Assembly (NCBI GenBank): GCA_021785735.1
Contig: JAJYEP010000004.1
Coordinates: 1 to 41,936 of the forward strand
DNA: 41,936 nucleotides
From: Thermoplasmata archaeon
GTDB taxonomy: Archaea > Thermoplasmatota > Thermoplasmata > Thermoplasmatales > Thermoplasmataceae
Direction: 5' to 3'
Shown: one piece after another, positions 1 to 7,781 of the stretch
How the letters are laid out: the number at the start of each line of letters is the position of its first letter
How positions within the stretch are numbered: the stretch's first letter is position 1
Notes under the pieces: generated by a model
Databases searched by the model: none
The model's input: the letters and a program-made list of their open reading frames with translations, nothing else
Told to the model about the DNA's origin: nothing
Position numbers and translations under genes: made by a program

Positions 1-630
1 GGGAAAGTGTATTCTCCAGATACTGTCATGAAGCTTGCCGAATTTGTATCAAGAAATGACCTTTATCTTATTTCGGATGAGATATACGATGAAATACTGT
101 ATGAGGGGACGCTGCTTTCTCCCGGCTCGTTACCGGAGATTGCAGACAGGACGATCACGCTGAATGGATTCTCAAAAAGTCATGCTATGACAGGATGGCG
201 GGTCGGGTATATGGCAGCATCCAAGGACATCATTGATCTGGCAGACAAGATCCAGCAAGCCACCATCACTTGTGATCCTTCGATTTCGCAATACGCTGCT
301 CTTGCGGCGCTTTCGGATGAGGTTAGTCCGAAGAAGATGAGAGACGAATTTCTCAAGAGAAGGGATCTCGTGGACAGCATTCTCTCCAAATCGAGATCTA
401 TAGAGTATTATAAGCCACAAGGGGCTTTCTATGTTTTTGTGGGCTTCAAAAAAACTGTCGATACTGATGAATTGGCAGTTTCACTCCTACGGGACGAGAG
501 TGTATCCATGACACCTGGAAGCGCGTTTGGTGAACTCGGAAAGGGTCATCTCAGAATATCATTTGCAACTTCAAACGAGGATATCACAGAGGGGCTGAGC
601 AGGTTTGTCAGGTATGTTGATAGAATTTAG
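1..630 (+). CDS. Class I/II PLP-dependent aminotransferase, 5'-truncated
   Basis: The reading frame is already open at base 1 (Gly-Lys-Val-Tyr-Ser), so the N-terminus lies outside the window and about 210 C-terminal residues remain. Visible signatures are the DEIYDEI segment that holds the PLP-binding Asp/Tyr, the PLP-Lys motif SKSHAMTGWRVGY, and the substrate-carboxylate Arg in HLRISFA near the end. These place it in the aspartate/aromatic aminotransferase group (fold type I). Substrate cannot be read from this fragment. Amino-acid transamination would fit with the tyrosine-degrading genes a few kb downstream, but they are not in one operon. The metallophosphoesterase follows on the same strand after an 11-bp gap. 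Confidence 0.9.
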   Translation, partial: GKVYSPDTVMKLAEFVSRNDLYLISDEIYDEILYEGTLLSPGSLPEIADRTITLNGFSKSHAMTGWRVGYMAASKDIIDLADKIQQATITCDPSISQYAALAALSDEVSPKKMRDEFLKRRDLVDSILSKSRSIEYYKPQGAFYVFVGFKKTVDTDELAVSLLRDESVSMTPGSAFGELGKGHLRISFATSNEDITEGLSRFVRYVDRI

Positions 631-641
631 GGAGGAAGCGG

Positions 642-1388
642 TTGCAGGATATCCAAGTACGTAAGGATATATTTCTATCAGATCTGGGCTGTATTTATTT
701 ATCGGACATAAAAACGATAGTGGTTTCAGATCTGCATCTGGGATTCGAGGCCGAAATGAACTTGCACGGGTTGTTCCTGCCCCATATGCAGAGAGATCAT
801 GTGGAATCGTCCATTGACAAAATGCTGGAGAGATATTCTCCTGAAAACATCGTAATCAATGGGGATTTCAAGCACGAGTTCTCTAAGAATCTTTCACAGG
901 AATGGGATGATATTATTCATTTTATAGACAGATATCAGAATGAGACAGATCTGACGTTTGTCAGGGGTAACCATGACAATTTCCTATTGACCATACTTTC
1001 CAAGAGAAATCTGCCATTGCTGGAAACCTTTGAGACCGATAACTACTACATCTACCATGGAGACAAGGACCGGGGATTGCGAAAAACCACAATACTTGGA
1101 CATGAACATCCTTCTCTTGTATTGCGAGATGAAATTGGAGGCGTTCTCAAAATACCCGCATTTGTCTACAACCCAGACTCTTCAATACTCATAACACCGG
1201 CCTTAAGCTTTTTTTCCTCTGGGACGGATGTTACCCAGTCATTGCTGAGTGAGGAACATTTTACTCCTGTGCTCAAAAAATCAGATGCCAAGAGATTCAG
1301 AGTTTATGGACTGACCGAGGAGTTCGGGCTCGCCGACTTCGGCTTCCTTGGGGATCTTCAGGGGACAAAAGGTGCCTCTTTTCCCTAG
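642..1388 (+). CDS. Metallophosphoesterase, archaeal calcineurin-like type
   Basis: This 248-residue protein starts at a TTG preceded by a strong GGAGG ribosome-binding site just after the aminotransferase stop. It carries the metallophosphoesterase motifs in order: VSDLHLG (metal Asp/His), NGDFKHE, RGNHDN, then YHGDKD and GHEHP near residues 140-155. The family is dinuclear-metal phosphoesterases of the archaeal MJ0037/PH1616 type; the physiological substrate is unknown. The last 31 codons overlap hemA on the opposite strand. The C-terminal FGLADFGFLGDL stretch resembles the usual end of this family, which suggests this reading of the overlap is the conserved one. Confidence 0.88.
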   Translation: MQDIQVRKDIFLSDLGCIYLSDIKTIVVSDLHLGFEAEMNLHGLFLPHMQRDHVESSIDKMLERYSPENIVINGDFKHEFSKNLSQEWDDIIHFIDRYQNETDLTFVRGNHDNFLLTILSKRNLPLLETFETDNYYIYHGDKDRGLRKTTILGHEHPSLVLRDEIGGVLKIPAFVYNPDSSILITPALSFFSSGTDVTQSLLSEEHFTPVLKKSDAKRFRVYGLTEEFGLADFGFLGDLQGTKGASFP

Positions 1389-2562
1389 AAATCTCATCGT
1401 AAAGATTATTGAGGAAACCGTTAATCACTGAATCCCTGCTGCTCTTCACCATATTCTTTAAAGCAAAGGTCTGGAGTGATAGCAGCTTATTCATGGAGGA
1501 TTCCACCATTTTTCGTGCAGACAGTTCCAGATCTTCTCCCTTCACAATGTTTCTGTGAAATTCCTCGATTTCGTCCCTTTCTATCATTCTTGAGGTTGTA
1601 TACATCTCACTGATTACATCCTCTGCGAGGAGATCAAGGAGTTTTCCCTTAATGTTTTCAAGTTCTTCCAGAATCAATATATCTGCTCTCTCTACTTCAC
1701 CTTTCTTTTTGATCTGGTTTTCATGGAGTATTCTGTTCAGATTCTCAAGCCTGAGAATTCTTATCGAGGGAATTTCATCCACAGAATAATCAATATTGGG
1801 CGGAAATGAGATATCGACAAAGAATTTTCCTCCAATGTTGCCGTTCAGGATATCACCATTGATTATCGGGATTTTTGAGGAAGTCGCAGTAATAATGATA
1901 TCCGAATCATTTATCACACCGGGAAGATCTGCCGGGGTGCGGTATTCCACTTCATAATCCGCCATTATTTTCTTTCCGGGATGTGTAACCACAATAAGCT
2001 TGCCAGGCGACTCCTTCTCAATATATTTCACAAGGTCAGTGCCCATCTTTCCGGCACCCACAACACTGACAGTCAGTCCTTCAATTCCAATTTCTCGGTG
2101 GAGTATGTCTGTTACCAGAGATGGTATGGAAACCTTTCCTTCTGATATGGCGGTTTTCTCCCTTACAAGTTTCCCTACACTTATGGATTTCCTGAAAATC
2201 AGGGAGAGAAATTTTCCCACGTATCCCTTACGGGTGTAAAGATCGAATGCGTCTTTGACCTGACCCAGAATTTCACCTTCTCCGACGGACATGGACTCAA
2301 GCCCGGACGAGACCCTGAAAAGATGCTCAATTGCACTTTCTCCATATAGAATCTGATGCGGAGGGATCACCGTTTTGATCTGGATACCTGATGTGTTCAC
2401 AAAATATATTTCAAGGCGGTTGCATGTTGAGAGAACCACAAACTGGGTGATTCCAGCATCAATCATTATACGTTCCCAGGAATCGGTCCCAAGAAGCAGG
2501 ACAGAGTGAAGCTCCTCCTGACTTCTTTTAAAATCCCAAGCCAAAAGACCCAATTCGTTCAT
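1297..2562 (-). CDS. hemA: Glutamyl-tRNA reductase
   Basis: It reduces glutamyl-tRNA(Glu) to glutamate-1-semialdehyde, the first committed step of tetrapyrrole synthesis. The catalytic Cys lies in VVLSTCNRLEIYF, followed by the SVGEGEILGQVKDAF tRNA/substrate region and an NADPH-binding VVGAGKMG loop. The frame extends back to a TTG at 2604, but a TATA-like box at 2615-2624 would put transcription start near 2594. I therefore prefer the ATG at 2562, which gives MNELGLLAWDF and about 421 residues. The Arg-rich C-terminal tail (after YDEISREKRHLL) is read antisense to the end of the metallophosphoesterase, a 92-bp convergent overlap. No other heme gene adjoins it; a HemQ-family gene lies 5 kb away. 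Confidence 0.93.
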   Translation of the reverse strand: MNELGLLAWDFKRSQEELHSVLLLGTDSWERIMIDAGITQFVVLSTCNRLEIYFVNTSGIQIKTVIPPHQILYGESAIEHLFRVSSGLESMSVGEGEILGQVKDAFDLYTRKGYVGKFLSLIFRKSISVGKLVREKTAISEGKVSIPSLVTDILHREIGIEGLTVSVVGAGKMGTDLVKYIEKESPGKLIVVTHPGKKIMADYEVEYRTPADLPGVINDSDIIITATSSKIPIINGDILNGNIGGKFFVDISFPPNIDYSVDEIPSIRILRLENLNRILHENQIKKKGEVERADILILEELENIKGKLLDLLAEDVISEMYTTSRMIERDEIEEFHRNIVKGEDLELSARKMVESSMNKLLSLQTFALKNMVKSSRDSVINGFLNNLYDEISREKRHLLSPEDPQGSRSRRARTPRSVHKL

Positions 2563-2752
2563 TAAACCGCCATTAACGAGCGTCTGAAATGCTCTAATTC
2601 CCAAAGTGGGGCGTGATATTTAACACTTGTGAGCGTGGAATTGGTCCCCCTGCGTGTGGTATAATATCAAAATGTTTCATCTTTTATTAGCCTATTCCCT
2701 GCGATCAGATCTCATCCGTATTTATACATCAGGGGTCAGAAAAATGCTCGGA

Positions 2753-3499
2753 TCATATCAGATTCACTGCGAGACCGATGAAGAAACCTATGAATACGAA
2801 ACCATATAGGGATTTAGTTCCAGTGCGTTCACTACTTGTGAAAACGCTTTTAAGCATTGGCAATAAAATGTAAAGAATGGATCCTATTGCAAGTCCATCG
2901 AATACCAGGCTGAACACTCTGGAACTGTAATAGAATCCTACTGCCCCACCGACGATGGTCGGTATTCCTCCAATCAGAAAAAACAAAAGGATCAATGCAT
3001 TATTATTCTCTGGATGGCCGAAAAAAGGCGATCCTATGGGAAATCCCTCAGTTACGTTCTGGATTATGAATCCCACAAGAATGACCAGTGCTACTCCAGA
3101 TAAACCGATTCCAACTGCTGCCGCGCCAAAAACAAGACCTTCCGTCAGATTTTGAAGCCCTATTCCAACCGCAATCAGCAGGGAAATCTTCATCCTGCTC
3201 ATTCCATGCTTCGATCTTAATTCGATTCCGAACAGTATGAAGAAACCAGCAAAGAGAGACAGTCCAAATATCACATCATAGGACGGAGAGGAACCGTATC
3301 CATACAGCGATCCGTTGTACATTAACTGTGATGCGTCGGAAAAGACGTCGGCGATGAGGAATATGAGAATTCCCAGAGCCAAACCGGTCAATGAAAGAAC
3401 CATCTTTTGGTCCAAATTTCTCTTCATAACCACAGGATATGAGATGTAAATTGAAAGACCCATTACCGCTGAGAGAACAAGAATCTCATAGAACTGCAT
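2753..3499 (-). CDS. ZIP-family divalent metal transporter
   Basis: This 248-residue integral membrane protein has about eight hydrophobic segments. ZIP transporters move Zn, Fe or Mn into the cytoplasm through a binuclear site in TM4 and TM5. Both signature helices are visible: GLQNLTEGLVFG (about residues 113-124) and IIQNVTEGFPIG (about 145-156). The usual first His of each motif is Gln here, while Asn and Glu are kept. GufA/bacterial-type ZIPs also show Gln at one of these sites. The ATG at 3499 lies about 27 nt from a TATA-like box and is preceded by a palindrome listed separately, suggesting metal-dependent control. Metal specificity cannot be assigned. Confidence 0.85.
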   Translation of the reverse strand: MQFYEILVLSAVMGLSIYISYPVVMKRNLDQKMVLSLTGLALGILIFLIADVFSDASQLMYNGSLYGYGSSPSYDVIFGLSLFAGFFILFGIELRSKHGMSRMKISLLIAVGIGLQNLTEGLVFGAAAVGIGLSGVALVILVGFIIQNVTEGFPIGSPFFGHPENNNALILLFFLIGGIPTIVGGAVGFYYSSRVFSLVFDGLAIGSILYILLPMLKSVFTSSERTGTKSLYGFVFIGFFIGLAVNLI

Positions 3500-3508
3500 T
3501 AAGGAATA

Positions 3509-3522
3509 TTAGGCTGACCTAA
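3509..3522. promoter_or_regulatory. Candidate metalloregulator operator (TTAGG-N4-CCTAA)
   Basis: The inverted repeat TTAGGctgaCCTAA lies between the TATA-like element and the ATG of the ZIP gene, at about -10 to -23 from the start codon. TTAGG/CCTAA half-sites are typical of operators of the DtxR/IdeR/MntR family of iron and manganese regulators. The spacer here is 4 nt, shorter than the 9 nt in the classic 19-bp DtxR box. The position would block initiation, so repression in metal-replete cells is the natural inference. No regulator gene is in the window. Confidence 0.5.
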
Positions 3523-3530
3523 AAAATGCT
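3521..3530 (-). promoter_or_regulatory. TATA-like box for the ZIP transporter
   Basis: Read on the minus strand this is an AT-rich element (GCATTTTTTA) centred about 27 nt upstream of the ATG at 3499, the spacing expected of a leaderless archaeal promoter. Its downstream edge touches the TTAGG/CCTAA palindrome. Confidence 0.4.
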
Positions 3531-3612
3531 TTTGTAGGCAAAGGAGTTACGGTCTTATCAAGTACGAATAAGATGCCTGGAATAATTTATGGTTAAAGCA
3601 ATCCATTAAAAA

Positions 3613-4029
3613 CTATTCCACCTTCAGTTCCCTGAGCCCGGATGTTGGATTTTCAGTTCTTTTCATTACAATGCGATCCAGCCTTTTAATATGAATCTCA
3701 AGTAGTGGGTCGGCGATGCCTGAGAAAAGATGTCCTCCCTTTACGCTGTGGTCTGGAAGTGCAACGGATGCGTGCACATGCAATTTGGGCGTATCATCAG
3801 CTATTGATCCGTGAAACGAGACAACCTCAGCTCTCTCTTTAATTATCACCTTGTCATATTGCGGGGAGACGAAATATCCAAGCTCAGCTCTCCTCATCAT
3901 TCCAACTGCCCAGAGTACGACGCCGGACTTCACGCTGTACTGTTTGCATATCGTTTCTATGGAACTAATAACATCCTCGCCACTGTCGAGTTTTACTATA
4001 ATATCACTGCCTTCGATAGATGATTGCAT
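3613..4029 (-). CDS. PPC/DUF296-domain protein
   Basis: This 138-residue protein is a single PPC (plant and prokaryote conserved, DUF296) domain. The family's metal-binding His motif is visible as LHVHASVA near residue 80, preceded by FHGSIADD and followed by GGHLFSG. Archaeal and bacterial members are small trimeric proteins, often annotated as DNA-binding by analogy with plant AT-hook proteins, although the prokaryotic role is unproven. The gene appears to have its own promoter: a TATA-like AAATTTATAC at 4049-4058 lies about 24 nt from the ATG. It is therefore probably not part of the tyrosine operon upstream. Confidence 0.85.
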   Translation of the reverse strand: MQSSIEGSDIIVKLDSGEDVISSIETICKQYSVKSGVVLWAVGMMRRAELGYFVSPQYDKVIIKERAEVVSFHGSIADDTPKLHVHASVALPDHSVKGGHLFSGIADPLLEIHIKRLDRIVMKRTENPTSGLRELKVE

Positions 4030-4048
4030 GTGCAGGTATCATGTCACT

Positions 4049-4058
4049 GTATAAATTT
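4049..4058 (-). promoter_or_regulatory. TATA-like box for the PPC-domain gene
   Basis: AAATTTATAC on the minus strand is centred about 24 nt from the ATG at 4029, consistent with a leaderless transcript. It sits in the 30-nt gap after the Nudix stop codon and separates this gene from the upstream operon. Confidence 0.55.
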
Positions 4059-4059
4059 G

Positions 4060-4554
4060 CTACCCAAGAATATCCAGTAGTATTCTGTATGTCATACCCC
4101 AGATCCTGTAATTACCATATAGATAAGAGTCTGAATTCTTTATGAGGTCCCGCACGGGAACCCAGAAAGCTTCACTGATTTCGTTTCCAGCCAACGGCTT
4201 TACCGATGATGGGACCCCAGAGATGAACGCCTTTACCTCCACCTCCTTTACCTTTGACGTGTAAACTCCGACATAGTAAAGTTGATCTAAAATTACACCG
4301 ACTTCCTCATATGCTTCCCGTTTCGCGGCAGCCAGTGAGGTCTCTCCTCTTTTTCTGTATCCTCCCGGCAAAGCCATCTGTCCACTCCATGGATCATCGG
4401 ATCTCTCATTGCGCTTGATCAGTATAAAACGGGATCTGTCTGTAATGAAGGTTACCGAGGCCTCGCCTTTGCCAGGGGTCGGGTCTTCCCTTTTCTCATC
4501 CAGTAATGATCGCATGATTCGCAAAACCGGTTGATCTGAATCTATCTGTGCCAT
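4060..4554 (-). CDS. Nudix hydrolase, CoA-pyrophosphatase-like
   Basis: This 164-residue protein contains a complete Nudix box: a Gly, five residues, Glu, seven residues, then REAYEEVGV, at about residues 71-93. The preceding segment RSDDPWSGQMALPGG resembles the CoA-pyrophosphatase (NudL/UPF0035) subgroup, which hydrolyses CoA or acyl-CoA to phosphopantetheine derivatives. That substrate is an inference from sequence look alone. Its ATG lies inside the last codons of homogentisate dioxygenase (13-bp overlap), so it is probably translated from the same transcript. Confidence 0.87.
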   Translation of the reverse strand: MAQIDSDQPVLRIMRSLLDEKREDPTPGKGEASVTFITDRSRFILIKRNERSDDPWSGQMALPGGYRKRGETSLAAAKREAYEEVGVILDQLYYVGVYTSKVKEVEVKAFISGVPSSVKPLAGNEISEAFWVPVRDLIKNSDSYLYGNYRIWGMTYRILLDILG

Positions 4555-5684
4555 GATTCCATGTAATGAGTGTCCTGAATTAACCTTGCTTCAGGTGTGG
4601 TCTTCACAGGATCGTATGCCTCTATCATGACCGCAACCTCATCCGTTTCCTCCTTACCAATGGCATTCTCCACCATTCCGGGTTGAGGACCATGAATTAA
4701 CCCCCTTACGTGAACTGTGATCGATCCCTCTGAAATCCCCTTCCTGCTCATGAATGAGCCGCTTGAATAGAATAGGATCTCATCTGTATCGATATTGCTG
4801 TGGTAGTATGAAATGGGAATAGCCTTGGGATGAAAATCGAACTTTCTGGGAAGAAATGTGCCCAGCATGAAAGACTTCCCTGAAAATGTTTCATGGACTG
4901 GGGGTGGCATGTGAAGTTTACCTACAATGGGCGCAATGTTTTCTATATTTAACGCGAAGGGATAGAGATAACCGTCCCAACCCACGACATCGAACGGATC
5001 CTTGTCGCGGTGTTCCAGAACATAGTGATCACCGAAATCTACCATGACATCACTGTACCCCGGAACTGAGTCGAAGTACGGCAAATATGGCACCCTGATA
5101 TCCCGTGTATAATAAGGAGAACCCTCTCTTAATTGGCCATAGGCATTAAGATACCTCTGAGGTATGGATATTCTATCCCTTGACTCCAGGAAGAGGAATT
5201 CACTCCCGCGCGCGTATTCCGGGTAATAGGTCGTACCCTTCGGTATATATACATAATCCCCTTTTCTGAAATGGAGATTTCCAAAGATGCTCTTGATAGA
5301 ACCTGTACCCTTGTGAACATAAAACAACTGTTCTGAGACCGCATGGCGGAATAATGTGCTGGCATCTTTTTCGGGCTTCATAATCCCAATAACGATGCGA
5401 TCGTTGAAAATCAACGGAATCCTCGCAGAATAAAAATCTCCGGACGGTTTGAGTTCAAACGCCTTGAAATGCCTGTGGCCATCCTCAGAGGCATCGCGTG
5501 CTACGTTCTTCTTCTCAACCCTTGACAGGGAGACCACATCCGTAGGCTCTTCACTGTGATAAATGAGCGAATAAGGCCCTTCAAAACTTTCCTCTCCAAA
5601 TAACTCCTCTCTCAGGAGATGATCTTTCTCCATATACGTGTGCCTGGAATCAGGCATAATTCCCTGTTTCACATAATAAACCAT
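4542..5684 (-). CDS. hmgA: Homogentisate 1,2-dioxygenase
   Basis: It opens the ring of homogentisate to maleylacetoacetate using non-heme Fe(II) and O2. The 380-residue protein has the C-terminal cupin iron-site elements: YYHSNIDTDEILF (ligands His and an acidic residue) and the second His in LIHGPQPG. It is shorter than the roughly 445-residue animal enzyme and looks like the compact prokaryotic form. A good ribosome-binding site (GAGGTG) precedes the ATG, as expected for an internal operon gene. It sits downstream of the FAH-family gene by 9 nt and overlaps the Nudix gene. Its neighbours HPD and FAH make the assignment much firmer. Confidence 0.9.
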   Translation of the reverse strand: MVYYVKQGIMPDSRHTYMEKDHLLREELFGEESFEGPYSLIYHSEEPTDVVSLSRVEKKNVARDASEDGHRHFKAFELKPSGDFYSARIPLIFNDRIVIGIMKPEKDASTLFRHAVSEQLFYVHKGTGSIKSIFGNLHFRKGDYVYIPKGTTYYPEYARGSEFLFLESRDRISIPQRYLNAYGQLREGSPYYTRDIRVPYLPYFDSVPGYSDVMVDFGDHYVLEHRDKDPFDVVGWDGYLYPFALNIENIAPIVGKLHMPPPVHETFSGKSFMLGTFLPRKFDFHPKAIPISYYHSNIDTDEILFYSSGSFMSRKGISEGSITVHVRGLIHGPQPGMVENAIGKEETDEVAVMIEAYDPVKTTPEARLIQDTHYMESWHR

Positions 5685-5693
5685 TTTTACACC

Positions 5694-6584
5694 TCATGAT
5701 ATTCTGTTGATGAGTTTTCCGATGGGTTCGGATGAAATTTCAATTTCATCACCAGTTTCCAGCCAGCCATCTTCTCCAGGCCCGTTCTCAAACAGGCATC
5801 CATGTCCAACTGTTCCCGTCATGATTATGTCGCCTTTTCTCAACCACGAATCCTTTGATGCTCTCTCAACCAGCTTCCCGATATCCCAGTAGATAGTGTT
5901 TAGGTTATTCGTAGCAAAAACTTTTCCATTTCTCTTTATTTTGATCGGCAGATCTATCTTTCCGTTACTGTCTCTCCTTTTCAGAATTTCATCGGCAGTG
6001 AGAAGGAATGGCCCGATAGATGTTGCAAAATCCTTTGCTTTGGCTGGTCCCAGCCCTATTTTATATTCTTCAAGCTGTACGTCTCTTGCACTCCAATCGT
6101 TAGCCAGTGTAACTCCTATAATATAATCCCATACATGTTCAGCGGGAATATTCTTTCCATCCTTCCCGATCACAAATGCAAACTCTGCCTCAAAATCAAG
6201 CTGTTTTGTGTAGGACGGTTTGGGCACTAAATCTCCCGAAACAAAGAGATTGGATGTGTTGCTGTAATAGAACGCCGGAAATTCATACCACTCCTTGACG
6301 ACTTCAAGCCCTCTGTGCGTTCTGGAATTCTTCACATGCTCTTCGAAGGCAAAAAAATCCCTTATGCTCGTAACCGCAGGGACAGGAATCCCAAGTATGA
6401 AATCGGTAATGGGTTCGTTGTCGTACTGGCCTGAATTGCCATGATCTATGATTTTCCACAAAATTTCATAAAAAATTGAATTATCATGTTCCTCGTTCGA
6501 TTCCTTCAGGATGGGAAATATCTTACCTTCTCTCTCAGAAACAATAAGAGTCCCGGTTGCTGTTTTAACCCTGCCTACTTTCAT
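5694..6584 (-). CDS. Fumarylacetoacetate hydrolase family protein
   Basis: This 296-residue protein has the FAH catalytic core: the metal-binding Glu pair in DFEAEFAFVIGKDG, the NDWSARDVQ motif, the Lys-rich GPAKAKDFATSIGP, and a C-terminal MTGTVGHG turn. FAH-family enzymes cleave C-C bonds of acylpyruvates or fumarylacetoacetate. In this operon the role is the last step, giving acetoacetate plus fumarate or maleate. No maleylacetoacetate isomerase is present nearby, so it may act directly on maleylacetoacetate; that is inference. The ATG lies 6 nt after the HPD stop. Confidence 0.9.
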   Translation of the reverse strand: MKVGRVKTATGTLIVSEREGKIFPILKESNEEHDNSIFYEILWKIIDHGNSGQYDNEPITDFILGIPVPAVTSIRDFFAFEEHVKNSRTHRGLEVVKEWYEFPAFYYSNTSNLFVSGDLVPKPSYTKQLDFEAEFAFVIGKDGKNIPAEHVWDYIIGVTLANDWSARDVQLEEYKIGLGPAKAKDFATSIGPFLLTADEILKRRDSNGKIDLPIKIKRNGKVFATNNLNTIYWDIGKLVERASKDSWLRKGDIIMTGTVGHGCLFENGPGEDGWLETGDEIEISSEPIGKLINRIS

Positions 6585-6590
6585 GGAGAA

Positions 6591-7676
6591 TCACAGATTA
6601 CCTCTGCGACCCTGTTCCTTCTCAATGGATTCAAAAAGTGCCTTGAAGTTGCCTTTACCGAAGGATGTCCCTCCTTTTCTCTGTATAATTTCGTAAAAGA
6701 AAGTTGGGCGATCTCCTATGGGCTTTGTAAATATCTGAAGAAGATATCCGTCGTTATCCCTGTCAACCAGGATGTCCAGTTTTCTGATCTTTTCTAGGTC
6801 CTCATCAATTTTCCCGACCCTGTCTTCGAGGCTTTCATAATAGCTATCTGGAGTTGATAAAAATTCCACACCATTAGCCTTCAGCGTCGATACTGTCTGA
6901 ATTATATTGTCAGTAAGAAGAGCAATGTGCTGAACGCCAGGAGAGTTGTAATAATCAAGATATTCCTGGATCTGTGATTTCTTCAAGCCAAGCGCCGGTT
7001 CGTTGATTGGGAAAATGATTTTCCTGTTGTTGTACTGCACAACTTTCGATCTCAAGGCAGAATATTCTGTGCTTATATCCTTGTCATCAAAACTAATCAG
7101 TTGTTTGAAATCCAGTCCTTTTATGTAGTAGTTGGCCCAATCATCCATTTTTCTGTCCTCAACATTCCCGACAATGTGATCGATCTTTCTCAGCCCAACT
7201 GACTTCCCCTTCTGATCCGTGTACTCAAACCCCGGTGGGAGTTCTCCGGAATAGTCTGAGTAATCTGTCAGTGTGTGCATGGTTTCTCCGTATGTTCTGA
7301 TACTGCTTGTCCTGATCTTTCCGTCACCGCCCTTCACATCAACCACGTTCGAGGGCCTGATAACCCCGCGTTTATTAATTTCGGAGACCGAGAAGTCTAT
7401 GTCATCAACCTTGAGTGATATGTCCCTCACGCCGTCACCATGGATTCTGAAGTGATCGCCAATTGGAGATTCTGGCTTAAGAAAACTTGTGAACTTCAGT
7501 TTGACATCTCCTTGCTGCATAAGATAGGAGACCCTGTCACGAACACCTGTTTCAGGTCCGCTGTATCCAAGAAGGTTGAAACCCATGGCATTTCGATGAA
7601 AATATGCCCAATGGCGGGCTGATCCCACGTAAAATTCTATAGTATCCACACTGTCCAAGAAAGGCTGATCATTCAT
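6591..7676 (-). CDS. hpd: 4-hydroxyphenylpyruvate dioxygenase
   Basis: It converts 4-hydroxyphenylpyruvate, the transamination product of tyrosine, to homogentisate with Fe(II) and O2. The two vicinal-oxygen-chelate domains are visible: an N-terminal VDTIEFYVGSARHWAYFH opening, the iron ligands His in KIDHIVGNV and in GVQHIALLTDN, and the Glu in FFYEIIQRKGG near the C-terminus. The frame extends to a TTG at 7694, but a TATA-like box at 7701-7710 supports the ATG at 7676 (MNDQPFLD). It is the first gene of the four-gene operon. About 361 residues is a normal family length. Confidence 0.94.
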   Translation of the reverse strand: MNDQPFLDSVDTIEFYVGSARHWAYFHRNAMGFNLLGYSGPETGVRDRVSYLMQQGDVKLKFTSFLKPESPIGDHFRIHGDGVRDISLKVDDIDFSVSEINKRGVIRPSNVVDVKGGDGKIRTSSIRTYGETMHTLTDYSDYSGELPPGFEYTDQKGKSVGLRKIDHIVGNVEDRKMDDWANYYIKGLDFKQLISFDDKDISTEYSALRSKVVQYNNRKIIFPINEPALGLKKSQIQEYLDYYNSPGVQHIALLTDNIIQTVSTLKANGVEFLSTPDSYYESLEDRVGKIDEDLEKIRKLDILVDRDNDGYLLQIFTKPIGDRPTFFYEIIQRKGGTSFGKGNFKALFESIEKEQGRRGNL

Positions 7677-7700
7677 GTATATGTAATTACACAAATCTAA

Positions 7701-7710
7701 TAATATTTAT
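7701..7710 (-). promoter_or_regulatory. TATA-like box for the tyrosine-degradation operon
   Basis: ATAAATATTA on the minus strand is centred about 30 nt upstream of the ATG of hpd. It implies a very short leader and argues against the TTG at 7694 as start. The same 90-bp gap carries the divergent promoter of the HemQ-family gene. Confidence 0.5.
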
Positions 7711-7781
7711 CATATCATCACAAATCATGCCTGTCAACTTGACTTATTATATTCATAGCAATAACAATGAAATAGTAATTA

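Noticed and set aside
2672-2809. 45-codon plus-strand ORF in the hemA-ZIP gap
   Set aside because: Its second half is antisense to the ZIP gene, it has no ribosome-binding site, and the AT-rich stretch before it is too close to be a promoter.
3509-3522. Classic 19-bp DtxR/IdeR box
   Set aside because: The half-sites match but the spacer is 4 nt, not 9, so only a related metalloregulator operator is proposed.
6486-6797. 103-codon plus-strand ORF over the hpd/FAH junction
   Set aside because: It is antisense to two clear enzymes and has no independent support.
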